DNA of 64,000 nucleotides, taken from contig NZ_CP053351.1 in the NCBI RefSeq assembly GCF_013394655.1, forward strand, positions 2,634,501-2,698,500, read 5' to 3'. Within the stretch, counting starts at the first letter, position 1. Each line of letters opens with the position of its first letter. Below are positions 26,349 to 35,997 of this stretch, piece after piece. Position numbers and translations under genes: made by a program. Source of the DNA: Winogradskyella schleiferi (lineage in GTDB: Bacteria > Bacteroidota > Bacteroidia > Flavobacteriales > Flavobacteriaceae). Below the pieces are notes generated by a model. It ran no database searches, was not told the DNA's origin, and saw nothing but the letters and a program-made list of their open reading frames with translations.

Positions 26349-27155
26349 TTGAAAATAAACGTAATTAAAGAACTGTCCATTCAAATTAATTTGAATGGGC
26401 TTTCTTTTTGTATTCTAAATAAAACTAACCATACCATTGAATTTCTCAAATCCATTGCCTTTGAGCAAAAACTTAATCCTGTTGAAGTTCTCAATCGTTT
26501 AAAAACAGAGCTAAGCAGTAATACCGTTTTTTCTCAAGATTTCAATGCTGTTTTAGTGATTCACCAAAATGAATTGGCAACCTTAGTGCCAGAACAATTA
26601 TATGATGCAGCACATAAAGTTGATTATTTGAAATTTAACTCAAAAATTCTGGGTAACGATTTTATTACGGAAGATGAAATTCCTGTAAATAAAAGCGTGA
26701 ATGTTTATGTGCCCTATGTAAATATCAATAATTATATTTTTGACACCTTTGGTGAGTTTGTGTATAAACATTCATCTAGCATCCTTATTGATTCGCTTTT
26801 ACAACATACTGAAACCAAAGAAGCGCCAATTATTCACATTCATGTCAATAAAAGCACCATTGAATTGTTGGTCATAAAAAATGGCAAACTGCAGCTCTTT
26901 AATGTATTTGAATACCATAGTAAAGAAGATTTTACCTATTATGTTCTATTCGTATTTGAGCAATTAAATTTAGATGTTGAAACTACTGCAGTCGAATTGA
27001 GTGGACAAATAGACAATGATGATGAACTCTTTAAGATTCTTTACATGTACGTGAGACATGTAAGTTTTATTGAAAAAAAATATAGTTTTGATATTACTGC
27101 AGAAACGGCCCCAAGCCACTTACACCAACACTATTTAATTTTAAATTCCTTTTAA
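26349..27155 (+). CDS. DUF3822 protein (TTG start)
   Basis: 268 residues of the DUF3822 family, found next to rsmD in most flavobacteria. Start KELSIQINLNGLSFCILN; later VLVIHQNELATLVPEQLYD, VYVPYVNINNYIFDTFG, IHIHVNKSTIELLVIKNGKLQLFNVFEY and the EDFTYYVLFVFEQL segment. The fold suggests an actin-like (ASKHA) ATPase relative, but no nucleotide-binding residues are clear. Start codon TTG at 26349, 1 bp after the previous stop. The TAA overlaps the ATG of rsmD (TAATG), so translation is coupled. Confidence 0.85.
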   Translation: MKINVIKELSIQINLNGLSFCILNKTNHTIEFLKSIAFEQKLNPVEVLNRLKTELSSNTVFSQDFNAVLVIHQNELATLVPEQLYDAAHKVDYLKFNSKILGNDFITEDEIPVNKSVNVYVPYVNINNYIFDTFGEFVYKHSSSILIDSLLQHTETKEAPIIHIHVNKSTIELLVIKNGKLQLFNVFEYHSKEDFTYYVLFVFEQLNLDVETTAVELSGQIDNDDELFKILYMYVRHVSFIEKKYSFDITAETAPSHLHQHYLILNSF

Positions 27156-27691
27156 TGCGTATTATCTCTGGATTGTATAAAGGCAGACGAATTACAGCTC
27201 CTAAAAAATTACCCGTGAGGCCAACAACAGATATGGCGAAAGAAGCGTTGTTCAATATCTTGAACAATCAGTACTATTTTGATGATATCTCGGTTTTGGA
27301 TTTGTTCTCTGGCACAGGTAACATCAGCTATGAGTTTGCATCGAGAGGCACAGAACAAATTACTGCTGTGGATGCTAATTATGGCTGTATAAAATTCATC
27401 AATGAAACTGCTGAAGCTTTTGAAATGCCTATCAATACTATCAAAAGTGATGTGTTTAAGTTTTTAGAAAAATCAAATCAAAAACATACAATCATATTCG
27501 CTGATCCGCCTTACGATTTCGATGTTGAAGCGTTTTCTAAAATTCCAGAATTGATATTTGAAAATGGACAATTAGAAGATGAAGGGTTATTGATTGTGGA
27601 ACATTCGAAACATACCGACTTAAGTTATTTAGAAAACTATTCCCATTCTAAAAGTTATGGAGGAAATGCGTTTAGTTTTTTTCAAAATTAA
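27155..27691 (+). CDS. rsmD: 16S rRNA (guanine966-N2)-methyltransferase RsmD
   Basis: Methylates G966 of 16S rRNA in the 30S subunit. 178 residues: start MRIISGLYKGRRI, RPTTDMAKEALFNIL, the SAM-binding VLDLFSGTGNISYEFASRG motif, and the catalytic NPPF-type sequence ADPPYDFD. C-terminal LLIVEHSK. The start codon overlaps the stop of the DUF3822 gene, as commonly seen in this phylum. Confidence 0.96.
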   Translation: MRIISGLYKGRRITAPKKLPVRPTTDMAKEALFNILNNQYYFDDISVLDLFSGTGNISYEFASRGTEQITAVDANYGCIKFINETAEAFEMPINTIKSDVFKFLEKSNQKHTIIFADPPYDFDVEAFSKIPELIFENGQLEDEGLLIVEHSKHTDLSYLENYSHSKSYGGNAFSFFQN

Positions 27692-27831
27692 TTGATTATC
27701 AGTTTTGTAGCTGAATTCTGAATTAAATATTTTTACTACATTTATAAGCCTTGACAGAATATTCTGTTATTATTTCTACGTCTTATTCTATGATTGTTAT
27801 GGTTAAAGCTATTAATTAAAACCAAACAATT

Positions 27832-28596
27832 ATGAAAATTTTAAAAAAAGGGATTTTAATCCTATCCATTGCATTATTTGCTTTCAATTTCTCAAATGCT
27901 CAAGACGAGCAACCAACCATGTTTGTGGTACACACAGACAATGTGAAATTTGAAATGATGCCCAAGTACGAAGAAATCGCTCTAAAGTTTAAACAAAGTT
28001 GCGAAGAAAATGACATGAAGGATATGAGCTGGACCACTATCTCTGTTGAAGACGGCCGTTATGTCTATGTTTCACCTATTAAGAACATGGCTGATTTAGA
28101 CACAAATCCTATGCAAGGTTTAGCCCAAAAAATGGGAAAAGAAAAAATGGGAAAAATGTTTGATGACATGGACGAATGCTATGACTCCCATAGCGATGCC
28201 ATAATACATTATGTACCTAAACTTTCATTTATACCAGAAGGCTATAGTACAAAAGATAAAAATCACAGAGAATACCATTTTCTATATTACGCTCCTAAAA
28301 ATGAAGCAGAAATGCGTGATGCTTTGGGCAAAGTAAAGGATATGTACAAAACAAAAGATTCAAAGGCTGGATACGAAGTTTATAAAAGTGGCTTTGGCAG
28401 TGATGAAAACTATTTTATGGTGGCCATAGCAGGAACAGATGGACTAGAAATAGAAAAAGGAGGAGAAGAAAACAAGAAGCTTTTAGGAAATGAGCAAGAA
28501 GCTGCACTTTGGGAGGTCATAAAATTAGCCACTAAGTATGATAAAGTAGAAGCCACTATTCGACCAGAACTGAGCTACTATCCGTCAAACGAATAA
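27832..28596 (+). CDS. Secreted protein of unknown function
   Basis: 254 residues with a signal peptide (about 1-23, ending SNAQD). Two similar halves: TMFVVHTDNVKFEMMPKYEEIALKFKQSCEENDM with a strand WTTISVEDGRYVYVSPI, and REYHFLYYAPKNEAEMRDALGKVKDMYKTK followed by GYEVYKSGFGSDENYFMVAIAG. This suggests two ferredoxin-like (ABM/dimeric alpha-beta barrel) domains. No catalytic motif. Probably monocistronic; followed by a strong hairpin at 28635. Confidence 0.65.
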   Translation: MKILKKGILILSIALFAFNFSNAQDEQPTMFVVHTDNVKFEMMPKYEEIALKFKQSCEENDMKDMSWTTISVEDGRYVYVSPIKNMADLDTNPMQGLAQKMGKEKMGKMFDDMDECYDSHSDAIIHYVPKLSFIPEGYSTKDKNHREYHFLYYAPKNEAEMRDALGKVKDMYKTKDSKAGYEVYKSGFGSDENYFMVAIAGTDGLEIEKGGEENKKLLGNEQEAALWEVIKLATKYDKVEATIRPELSYYPSNE

Positions 28597-28634
28597 GCTC
28601 TAAATAACGTTGTAGTTTCAAAATTTACTCAAAT

Positions 28635-28684
28635 GTCCCTTCAAGTGTTTCGATAAAAAAGTCGGAAAACTTGAAGGGACTTTA
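28635..28684 (+). terminator. Long-stem hairpin with T-run
   Basis: GTCCCTTCAAGT (28635-28646) pairs perfectly with ACTTGAAGGGAC (28669-28680) around a 22-nt loop, followed by TTTAATTT. It lies 38 bp after the secreted-protein gene. The stem sequence recalls the GTCCCCTCAAGG arms at 2143-2289. Confidence 0.65.
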
Positions 28685-28705
28685 ATTTACGCTTATAGTT
28701 CCAAC

Positions 28706-28749
28706 AGCACTTGGTTTTGATGAAGTCAGCAAAACCAAATTTAAGTGCT
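28706..28749. repeat. Second intergenic hairpin
   Basis: AGCACTTGGTTTTG pairs with CAAAACCAA-ATTT-AAGTGCT; there is a small bulge and a 9-nt loop. It has no T-run directly after. It may be an RNA leader element of the AsmA-like gene or a repeat-family member. The rest of the 28597-28890 gap shows nothing else. Confidence 0.5.
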
Positions 28750-28890
28750 TCAAGTCTAGGACGAAAATCACAAAAGCTTCACTTAGTATATTAAAGCGTA
28801 TGTACAAATTCAACTTTCCACATATTAAAGTATTTAGCCCGTTACATTTTCAATTCAAAAATTCTTCTTAATTTCCCGTAAAATTCTACG

Positions 28891-31800
28891 TTGGAAACCC
28901 CTAAACCCAAACACAAAAAAACGACTTCCCAAAAATGGAGGAAGCGGATAATTGTTACGGTTTTGATTATTGTTTTAGTCCCAACGACGCTATTTACCAT
29001 AGGTTGGCTCAACAGAGACACCATTATTGACGTATTGCAAGATTGGTATCTCGAAAACAATTCTGGGACGTTAACTATAGGCGAAGTGAATGCTAGTTTT
29101 ATAAGCGGTTTTCCAAACGTCGGGTTCACTTTGAAAGACATCAAACATTCCAATACTGATTCAATTTCAGATAAATTCTCCAATATTGAAATCGAAGAAG
29201 CCAAAATAGTTATTGGCGCAGGTAATCTGTTACGCGGTAATATTAAGTTTGAAAATATAACGATTAAAAATGCCGTCATCGCTTCGGAAGTCATTTCTGA
29301 AAAGTCTTTAGCTTACCACGAGCTATTAAAATATGACAAAGAAAACAAGCAACGGAAAGGCATACAAATGCCGAAATGGTTGCATGAGGATGGTGTCATT
29401 TTTTTGTTGGAAAATGTAAAATACGTTACTAAAGACAGTATTCTAAACAAGAATTTTGACTTAGATATCCATAAAATTGAAGGATCTTATAAAAAAGATG
29501 CGCTCCAGCTCCATGGAAACCTCAACATGAACTTAACAGTTAATGAATTAGGGTTTAACACTAAAAAAGGTACTTATTTTAATGGAGCCCATGTTTCAGG
29601 ACAGCCTGATTTTACAATAAATTTAGAAAAAGATATCATTTCGGTACCCGAATTTTTATTTAAAGTCGATGAACAGAATTTTAACTTAATTGCAAGTTTT
29701 GACTTGGTGGATGGCAATCAATATGATTTTAAACTTCAAAATTCAAACACTGATTTTAATGCTCTCAAAGGCTTATTGTCAGATAATATCGTTACAAAAA
29801 TAGAAAAATACGATATAGAAAAACCCATCGAAACCAATCTGCATCTCTTTGGAAACTTCGCTTATGGCAGTAATCCCAATATTGAAGTCGATTTTTCTAC
29901 CGATAGCAATACAGTTACTATTAAAGAAAAGATACAGCTTAAAAACTTAGCTTTCAAAGGTCACTTAACCAATGAGATTTATACAACGGATAGTTTGAAA
30001 AGCGCTAAAAAATCTGCCAAAGATTTAAAAATAACATTTAATCATTTTAAAGCCAATTTGGATGATATTAAAGTTGATCTTGATAATTCTTACTTTCAGA
30101 GCACACCAGAAGCGCTGAACTTTATAGAAGCCAATATTAATTTAAACGGAAGCAATGAAGCATTGGCAAAACTAATTGAAACCGATAATTTTGATTTTCA
30201 AGGTGGAACGTTTCGGTTCAATGCTATTATTTCTGGAGACATTCCCTCGACTCGGCAATTTGTTGATAAAGCGACCGGCAAATTCAAATTAAAAGACACT
30301 CGGGTTATTCTCAAAAAAAATGGATTACAATTACCAATCCAGTCCATTGACCTAGCATTGAATAGAGAAAACTCCACATTGCGAAAATTAATTATCAACT
30401 TTCCAAATGGCGAGGATTTAGTACTTAAAGGCCAACTTAAAAATATCTCTGGCCTTTTGTCTAAAAATCCAGAAATCCCAACCACAAGTAATATTTCATT
30501 CGATTCTGAACAGTTAAATATTAATGACCTTATTGCGTTGTCGAAAAAATTCATGCCAAAATCCAGGAAACATATTGATAACCGAAAAAATCTACATGAA
30601 ATCTTAGAAGCTGTCTATACCCAATTCCATCCTAGTTTCGAAATAAATGTGGATGAATTAACCTATAACGATGTGACCATATATGATCACAAATCCCAAA
30701 TAGATTTAGTGGATTCCAAAACCATTCAACTGTGGAATTTTGATTTCAATTATTTAGATGCACGTACCAACTTAAAAGGAAGCGTTGTTGTCCCAGAACC
30801 CGAAAGTAATTTACGGGATGCCATTTATATTAATGCCGACGCCACGTCTAACGGAGACATTACTGTATTTCAGAACCTGTTTGACATTCAACTTTTTAGA
30901 TTCGATGCTGGTAATTATCAGTTTTCTGGACATGTAAAAGGCAACGTTCGGAACTTTGATGAAATTCTTAACTCGGCACAAGGTGATTTCAATTTGCTCA
31001 ACACAAAGCTCCATTATGAACCCGCAAAAATGGACATTGCTATCGATTCTTTGGCCCTTTTTGTTGATAATTCTGATATGCAGCTCAAGAAATTCAATTT
31101 AGAAATCGGAGAAGTTTACCCAATGAAACTCAATGGAAAAATTGAGAATTTCCCAAGTTTCTTGATGGAAAATGTAAAAGATTCCGGTTCAATTTTTTTA
31201 AAAATTTCTGCACCCTTTATTAATGGCGACACATTGTTGACTACCATAAGTTCACTAAAGGATGAAAAAAAATTAAACCATTCCAAAAAACAAAGGGATC
31301 TATACCAAGTTTTTAAGGATGTTAATAAATTCAATCCTAAAATTGAATTGGAAATTGACACGCTCAAATACAAGGATTTAATTACGGAAAACGTAGAAGC
31401 ATTGGTCTATTTTGAAAATGATTCCATCTTAAAACTGAACAATCTAAAACTTAAATATAAACAAACAACGGCTAATATTAGCGGTGAAGTCAATGCACAT
31501 ACCAACCAACTGGATTCGTTGAACCAGAATCCCTTTCACTTGGATTTTTTGGTAGATGTAAAAGGTAAATCCGAAGATTTGAATGCCTATTTTAATACTA
31601 GAAACTTCATATTTAAAACTGGTGATTTTGAATTTAAAGGACGATATAAAGCACAGTCTGAAAATCTTAACATTTTGAAATCCACAGGTTTTGGTGATTT
31701 AAAAATTAGCCATTCACTCGTCGATTATAAAACGGCTGCACTGCAAATCCCTGTGGATAGTTTACATTTGGAAATCGATAACGACGTTGCCAGGCTCAAA

Positions 31801-32853
31801 AGGCTCGATATCGATTTACCAGGTAAGAGTTCGGTATATTTTTCGGGTTCAATTAATCAATTTTCCAATTTCATCGATAATACACAAGATGGCAAACTTC
31901 GTAGCTCGTATTTCTCTATTTATTCACCCTATTTAAATTCATTGGATATTAAAGAATTTTTAGCGAATTCAGCTTCCAAAACAGAAAAAACAAAAGACAA
32001 AGAACCGAACCTGCAAAAATTCAGGGAGGCCTTGGTTGGGATCAACACTTCTTTTTATCCAAAGGTAAACGTTACCATTGACACATTAAGACACGAGGAC
32101 TTGGATTTAACCGATTTTGGTTTGGATCTTTTGTTTGACAACAGTGGAAATTTTAAAATTAAAGATACACACCTTAATTTTTATGGTGGCTCGCTAACAA
32201 TGAATATTGATTTCGGAATGACCAATGAAACCAATATTCCTGTAAATATTGTGATGAACGCAAATGCTATTGACTTGCACGAATTGGTAACAAGATTCGA
32301 TTATTTTAATGATGAGGCTTTAAAAAACACGGATAAGATTGCGGGTCATCTTAATATTAATATCGATGCAACTGGCGAATTAAAAAATGATGGCGGCCTG
32401 AACATGAATTCCCTGAATGGCAGAATGCATTTTGAATTATCGGATTTTGAACTGTATAATTACACACCTGTGATGGAAAATTCGTTTCTGATGAAAGACG
32501 AACGGTTTGAGAAATTATCTTTTAGACCTATTATTCAAACTTTTGAAATCGTTAATGGTGAACTTATTATTCCAAGAACCGAGATCCAATCCTCGGCTAT
32601 TCATTTATTTGCAGAAGGTCGATTTAAGTTTGATGAATATATTAATATTTGGCTTTCTTTACCATGGAAAAACCTAAAAAGCAATGATGGATTAACGTTA
32701 CCTAAAAAAACCACATACGAAGATGCTGGTGCCAAATTTTACGTGCAATTATTACAGGATAAAACCGAAGAAAAAGATAAGGATAAAAAGCTGGATGTTA
32801 AGATAAGATTGAGCAACAGGAAGTTGCGAAAGATGAAACAAAATCGGGAGTAG
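28891..32853 (+). CDS. AsmA-family protein (TTG start)
   Basis: 1320 residues: a basic N-terminus, one membrane helix (IIVTVLIIVLVPTTLFTIGWL), then a very long beta-rich periplasmic region typical of AsmA/TamB/YhdP bridge proteins. Early NNSGTLTIGEVNASFISGFPNVGFTLKDI is the usual chorein-like opening. Repeated strands of the LxxxxLxLxxxxVxLxxFxLxxG type run through to an AsmA_2-like C-terminus (LSDFELYNYTPVMEN, then AEGRFKFDEYINIWLSLPW). Start is TTG at 28891. Such proteins are thought to carry phospholipid between membranes. Monocistronic. Confidence 0.85.
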   Translation: METPKPKHKKTTSQKWRKRIIVTVLIIVLVPTTLFTIGWLNRDTIIDVLQDWYLENNSGTLTIGEVNASFISGFPNVGFTLKDIKHSNTDSISDKFSNIEIEEAKIVIGAGNLLRGNIKFENITIKNAVIASEVISEKSLAYHELLKYDKENKQRKGIQMPKWLHEDGVIFLLENVKYVTKDSILNKNFDLDIHKIEGSYKKDALQLHGNLNMNLTVNELGFNTKKGTYFNGAHVSGQPDFTINLEKDIISVPEFLFKVDEQNFNLIASFDLVDGNQYDFKLQNSNTDFNALKGLLSDNIVTKIEKYDIEKPIETNLHLFGNFAYGSNPNIEVDFSTDSNTVTIKEKIQLKNLAFKGHLTNEIYTTDSLKSAKKSAKDLKITFNHFKANLDDIKVDLDNSYFQSTPEALNFIEANINLNGSNEALAKLIETDNFDFQGGTFRFNAIISGDIPSTRQFVDKATGKFKLKDTRVILKKNGLQLPIQSIDLALNRENSTLRKLIINFPNGEDLVLKGQLKNISGLLSKNPEIPTTSNISFDSEQLNINDLIALSKKFMPKSRKHIDNRKNLHEILEAVYTQFHPSFEINVDELTYNDVTIYDHKSQIDLVDSKTIQLWNFDFNYLDARTNLKGSVVVPEPESNLRDAIYINADATSNGDITVFQNLFDIQLFRFDAGNYQFSGHVKGNVRNFDEILNSAQGDFNLLNTKLHYEPAKMDIAIDSLALFVDNSDMQLKKFNLEIGEVYPMKLNGKIENFPSFLMENVKDSGSIFLKISAPFINGDTLLTTISSLKDEKKLNHSKKQRDLYQVFKDVNKFNPKIELEIDTLKYKDLITENVEALVYFENDSILKLNNLKLKYKQTTANISGEVNAHTNQLDSLNQNPFHLDFLVDVKGKSEDLNAYFNTRNFIFKTGDFEFKGRYKAQSENLNILKSTGFGDLKISHSLVDYKTAALQIPVDSLHLEIDNDVARLKRLDIDLPGKSSVYFSGSINQFSNFIDNTQDGKLRSSYFSIYSPYLNSLDIKEFLANSASKTEKTKDKEPNLQKFREALVGINTSFYPKVNVTIDTLRHEDLDLTDFGLDLLFDNSGNFKIKDTHLNFYGGSLTMNIDFGMTNETNIPVNIVMNANAIDLHELVTRFDYFNDEALKNTDKIAGHLNINIDATGELKNDGGLNMNSLNGRMHFELSDFELYNYTPVMENSFLMKDERFEKLSFRPIIQTFEIVNGELIIPRTEIQSSAIHLFAEGRFKFDEYINIWLSLPWKNLKSNDGLTLPKKTTYEDAGAKFYVQLLQDKTEEKDKDKKLDVKIRLSNRKLRKMKQNRE

Positions 32854-33061
32854 AGATTGCCTAGTAGGTTTTTTATTGCTAAGACAGAAACAACCAAGCC
32901 TTCAAAGCAACAGTCTTATAACTTGGGAAGTTTAAAGTGAGAAACATCGCCAAATATAAATGCCAAAAATGAGCGATGTTATATAGCTAATTCATTCATA
33001 AAAATAATTATTTATATATTTACCTCCAATACCTACTTATAAATTAGACAATTATACCATT

Positions 33062-33601
33062 ATGAAACCCAAATCACACTACGTATTCACGTTATTACTT
33101 GTCCTTATTTTTACCGCTTGTTCACCTGAGGATAACACTACCATTCCAGAAGATACCAACGAATTTATTTTTGATGGAGTCACATATCCTTTAACAACCG
33201 CAATAATCATTGACGAAAACACATCAGCAACTAATCCAAGCCCTATAAAAATAAGTCTGTGGAATAAAACCAGTTCAGAAGCTACTGGCAACGGAGATTT
33301 GGAGGATATTGCCCTTGTAAACTTCGAAATAGAAGATACAAACCTACATGTCACCAACTATACTGATATTGAAGTTTATGATATTTCAATTAACGGATTT
33401 ATCGTGAATAGTGAATTTTCACCAGGAACAATACTTCTATCTAACGATGATTCAGAAGCTGATACCTTTGCCCAATCTAGTTCTGTAAACATTACCAATT
33501 TCACAGCATACAATATTGTGTTTACGTTTACATTTATGAGAAATGACGGCCAAGTAATTAGTGGTAGTTATGATGGTAATTATCTTCTTCCGAGCAATTG
33601 A
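33062..33601 (+). CDS. Small lipoprotein, unknown
   Basis: 179 residues. Lipoprotein signal peptide: MKPKSHYVFTLLLVLIFTAC, with Cys20 in a TAC lipobox, followed by acidic SPEDNTTIPEDTNEF. The body is beta-rich (FIFDGVTYPLTTAIII, then GTILLSNDDSEADTF and ISGSYDGNYLLPSN at the end). The motif FxFDGxxYPLTxAxI is seen in several flavobacterial lipoproteins of unknown role. Stand-alone. The 208-bp gap before it contains an 8-bp stem (AACATCGC/GCGATGTT, 32943-32980) only. Confidence 0.65.
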   Translation: MKPKSHYVFTLLLVLIFTACSPEDNTTIPEDTNEFIFDGVTYPLTTAIIIDENTSATNPSPIKISLWNKTSSEATGNGDLEDIALVNFEIEDTNLHVTNYTDIEVYDISINGFIVNSEFSPGTILLSNDDSEADTFAQSSSVNITNFTAYNIVFTFTFMRNDGQVISGSYDGNYLLPSN

Positions 33602-33686
33602 TTAAAATTGCAGTTTAATCCGTATTTCAGTTTTGAAATCCGAATTACATATGAAATTTAAGAGTTCAGGTACGTGATTGATGTAT

Positions 33687-34340
33687 TCAACTTATAACAT
33701 CTTTCGAATATTGTTCTATCATTTCCTTAGGTACTTCTTCAAAAATCACCATTCTATTAAACAAAAACCATTTTTCAGTTCGAAGCAGATAAGGCTCAAA
33801 TCCTGAACGCTGACAACCTTTAAGTGAAGGGATATTGTTTGTGGCAACAAACATTATTAAACTTCTTACGCCTAAATCTTGTGCTTTTTTGGCAATTTTG
33901 GACAATGTTGCTGGCATAATTCCTTTTCTTCTATACATTGGAATAGTAAAAACACTTTCTACCAGAGCTTCATCGTCTTCTAAAACAGGAAATGCATTTC
34001 CCCAAAACTCCTGTATTTTATTATTTTGATCGGAGCCTATAACCCATTGTCGGTGACAAGGCGTACCAGCAATGGTCGTTGCTATATAGCAGGTCGGAAT
34101 TTCTTTTTCAATTAGACCATCATTTTGTAAATCCATTGAAAAGTGCTCAAGATCACCCGCTTTAAAAGGTCTTATAGCAACTTCTATTTGTGCTTCGGGA
34201 CTTTGAAATTCCATATTCAAATCACGTTTTAAGCCAAAAGTTTTATTTGTTGATGAAATCCGTTTAGAAATACCGTTTATCATAAATTTCAACTCGCCTT
34301 TTTTGATTAAATGAAAAATTCTGAGCATACTGTTTTTCAT
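33687..34340 (-). CDS. GNAT-family N-acetyltransferase
   Basis: 217 residues from the ATG at 34340; ATGs at 34370 and within the first 30 codons are alternatives. The N-terminal half is unrelated to GNAT: MLRIFHLIKKGELKFMINGISKR. The acetyl-CoA binding region is VESVFTIPMYRRKGIMPATLSKIAKKAQDLGVRSLIMFVATNN, with the RRKGIM loop standing for the R/QxxGxG/A motif. FVATNNIPSLKGCQRSGF is the usual motif B. The substrate is unknown. Convergent with the upstream lipoprotein gene. Confidence 0.8.
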   Translation of the reverse strand: MKNSMLRIFHLIKKGELKFMINGISKRISSTNKTFGLKRDLNMEFQSPEAQIEVAIRPFKAGDLEHFSMDLQNDGLIEKEIPTCYIATTIAGTPCHRQWVIGSDQNNKIQEFWGNAFPVLEDDEALVESVFTIPMYRRKGIMPATLSKIAKKAQDLGVRSLIMFVATNNIPSLKGCQRSGFEPYLLRTEKWFLFNRMVIFEEVPKEMIEQYSKDVIS

Positions 34341-34490
34341 ATAATTGAAGTTTAATTTTATGATTGACAAGCTATAACAATAATATTAATTGAGAACTAA
34401 GTTATCATTTAATCAATTAACATAAAACTTTTTCATTAACCCTCTCTATTTTTTAATTATCTTAATCCCACTAACCAATCAACTAGAACC

Positions 34491-34895
34491 ATGAAAAATG
34501 TATTAGCCACTATCGTTGGGATTATTGTTGCAGGCATAACTGTTCATATATTTGAATCCTTAATAGGTCATAATTTATTTCCACTTCCAGAAGGTGCAGA
34601 CCCTTCGAACATGGAATGGATAAAAAACAACATGGACCAAATACCAATGGGTTCTAAAATCTTTGTTGTTATCGGACACTTTGCAGGTATTGTAATTGGT
34701 ATGTTTGTCGCAGCCAAAATTTCCAAAACAAGTATAATACCTTCTTATATTGCTGGCGGCCTAATGCTTTTGGCAACTCTTTTTACTGTATTTATGTTGC
34801 CTAAAGACTTATGGTTTAGTGTTGCTGATTGTGTATTGGCAATTGTAGGATTCTTAGTTGGAAAATCTCTAGCTTCCAAACAAATAGAAATCTAA
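34491..34895 (+). CDS. Small four-helix membrane protein, unknown
   Basis: 134 residues with four predicted membrane helices: VLATIVGIIVAGITVHIFESL, IFVVIGHFAGIVIGMFVAA, YIAGGLMLLATLFTVFML and FSVADCVLAIVGFLVG. The charge distribution and the loop PEGADPSNMEWIKNNMDQIPMGSK between helices 1 and 2 recur in flavobacterial hypothetical proteins of this size. No function. The 3' end overlaps the convergent LpxR-like gene by 4 bp. Confidence 0.7.
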   Translation: MKNVLATIVGIIVAGITVHIFESLIGHNLFPLPEGADPSNMEWIKNNMDQIPMGSKIFVVIGHFAGIVIGMFVAAKISKTSIIPSYIAGGLMLLATLFTVFMLPKDLWFSVADCVLAIVGFLVGKSLASKQIEI

Positions 34896-35848
34896 AACGT
34901 AAATCCAATCCGAATGCCTCCCCATTTTGCGGATGCACCTGTTTTGAATTCCTTAGTAATTGCAGATCTGGTATATTCGAAATAAAGTGTTTTGGTTTTT
35001 AGAACCAACCCATAATTGTAATGCGCTGTAAAACGCTCTAAATCGTGAGATGAAATAGTATAAGGACTTTTGTTGTTAAATAGTCCTCCTTGAAGGGAAG
35101 CGTCGTAACCAATTACATTTAATGCAGGTTGTCCATATAAGTAAACTTGGAAATTATTTTTATTTTTTGGGTTAGTAAATGCCGAATTCAAAATGCCAAG
35201 TTGCATGTTGATACCTACAGAAACGTTGGTAAATAAGCTGCCTAATTGTGCTGAAGCATTGGCCTGTAATCCGAATAAATTATTGAAACGATAAACTCGC
35301 TTTTCAAAATCTATTCTATAATTAATTATTACATCATTCTTAATCTGATTGTCCCAACCTCTTGGAATTTTAGTGCCTGTAGCTTCATGAATTCCAACTT
35401 GCATTTCCTTTCCAAAGGCAGCAGGACCAATTAAGCCAAGACTAAAGGTTTGTGACATTCTGGTTTTACGAATGGTATCCGTGGCTATTGTAAAACCTTT
35501 TAGCATAATCGTTGCGGCAAAAGGTCGGTCTCCGATTTGGATCAGTTCACTAGCATAATTGTTTGGCGTAAAACCAATATGCTCAATGGAGAGTCCGTAT
35601 TTGGTTGAAACATCTTTTGGTTTAAAAAACAGATGATTGATCGGGTTCTTTTCTAAACTTGGTAATACCAATTCAAAATTATAACCTTGTGTATAGTTTT
35701 CATCTGTGGCAGCAAAATAATCATTATCGTAATGAAACCTGAAATAGCTATCTTTTTCGATATTTCGAAATGAAACGGTATTATCTATTTTTTGGGCCAA
35801 CAGACTTAATGGAAGTAAAAAAAGTAACCAGATTAATTTTATTCTCAT
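34892..35848 (-). CDS. LpxR-like lipid A deacylase family outer membrane protein
   Basis: 318 residues with a signal peptide (about 1-18, ending LLAQ). The N-terminal strand FRFHYDNDYFAATDENYTQGYNFELVL carries the Asn-Asp pair and the TDxNYTxG motif that define LpxR/DUF2219 proteins. IEHIGFTPNNY holds the conserved His, and DRPFAATIML and LGLIGPAAFGKEMQ are also family blocks. The barrel ends RIGFTF. LpxR removes the 3'-acyloxyacyl chain of lipid A in Salmonella; this homologue may remodel lipid A, but it is distant. Monocistronic. Confidence 0.82.
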   Translation of the reverse strand: MRIKLIWLLFLLPLSLLAQKIDNTVSFRNIEKDSYFRFHYDNDYFAATDENYTQGYNFELVLPSLEKNPINHLFFKPKDVSTKYGLSIEHIGFTPNNYASELIQIGDRPFAATIMLKGFTIATDTIRKTRMSQTFSLGLIGPAAFGKEMQVGIHEATGTKIPRGWDNQIKNDVIINYRIDFEKRVYRFNNLFGLQANASAQLGSLFTNVSVGINMQLGILNSAFTNPKNKNNFQVYLYGQPALNVIGYDASLQGGLFNNKSPYTISSHDLERFTAHYNYGLVLKTKTLYFEYTRSAITKEFKTGASAKWGGIRIGFTF

Positions 35849-35900
35849 ATTTATACTTACGAGATTTGATCATAATAAGTTTCAGCATTACAAATTAAAT

Positions 35901-35993
35901 ATGCTAACTTTACTGAAAACACTCAAGAGGATAATACTATAGCGAAATAACGTTGTTGTCCTTGTTAAAGTAACTTTATTTTGGTGTTAGCAT
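35901..35993. repeat. Cassette-site-like imperfect inverted repeat
   Basis: ATGCTAAC (35901-35908) is complementary to GTTAGCAT (35986-35993). The AT-rich interior includes AACGTTGTT. The right end sits 4 bp before the start codon of the next gene. GTTAGCATAC here (35986-35995) is the exact complement of GTATGCTAAC (36791-36800) after that gene. Confidence 0.5.
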
Positions 35994-35997
35994 ACAT

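Noticed and set aside
28842..29294. 150-codon minus-strand frame at the start of the AsmA-like gene
   Set aside because: Antisense shadow; the plus-strand frame has a membrane helix and full AsmA architecture.
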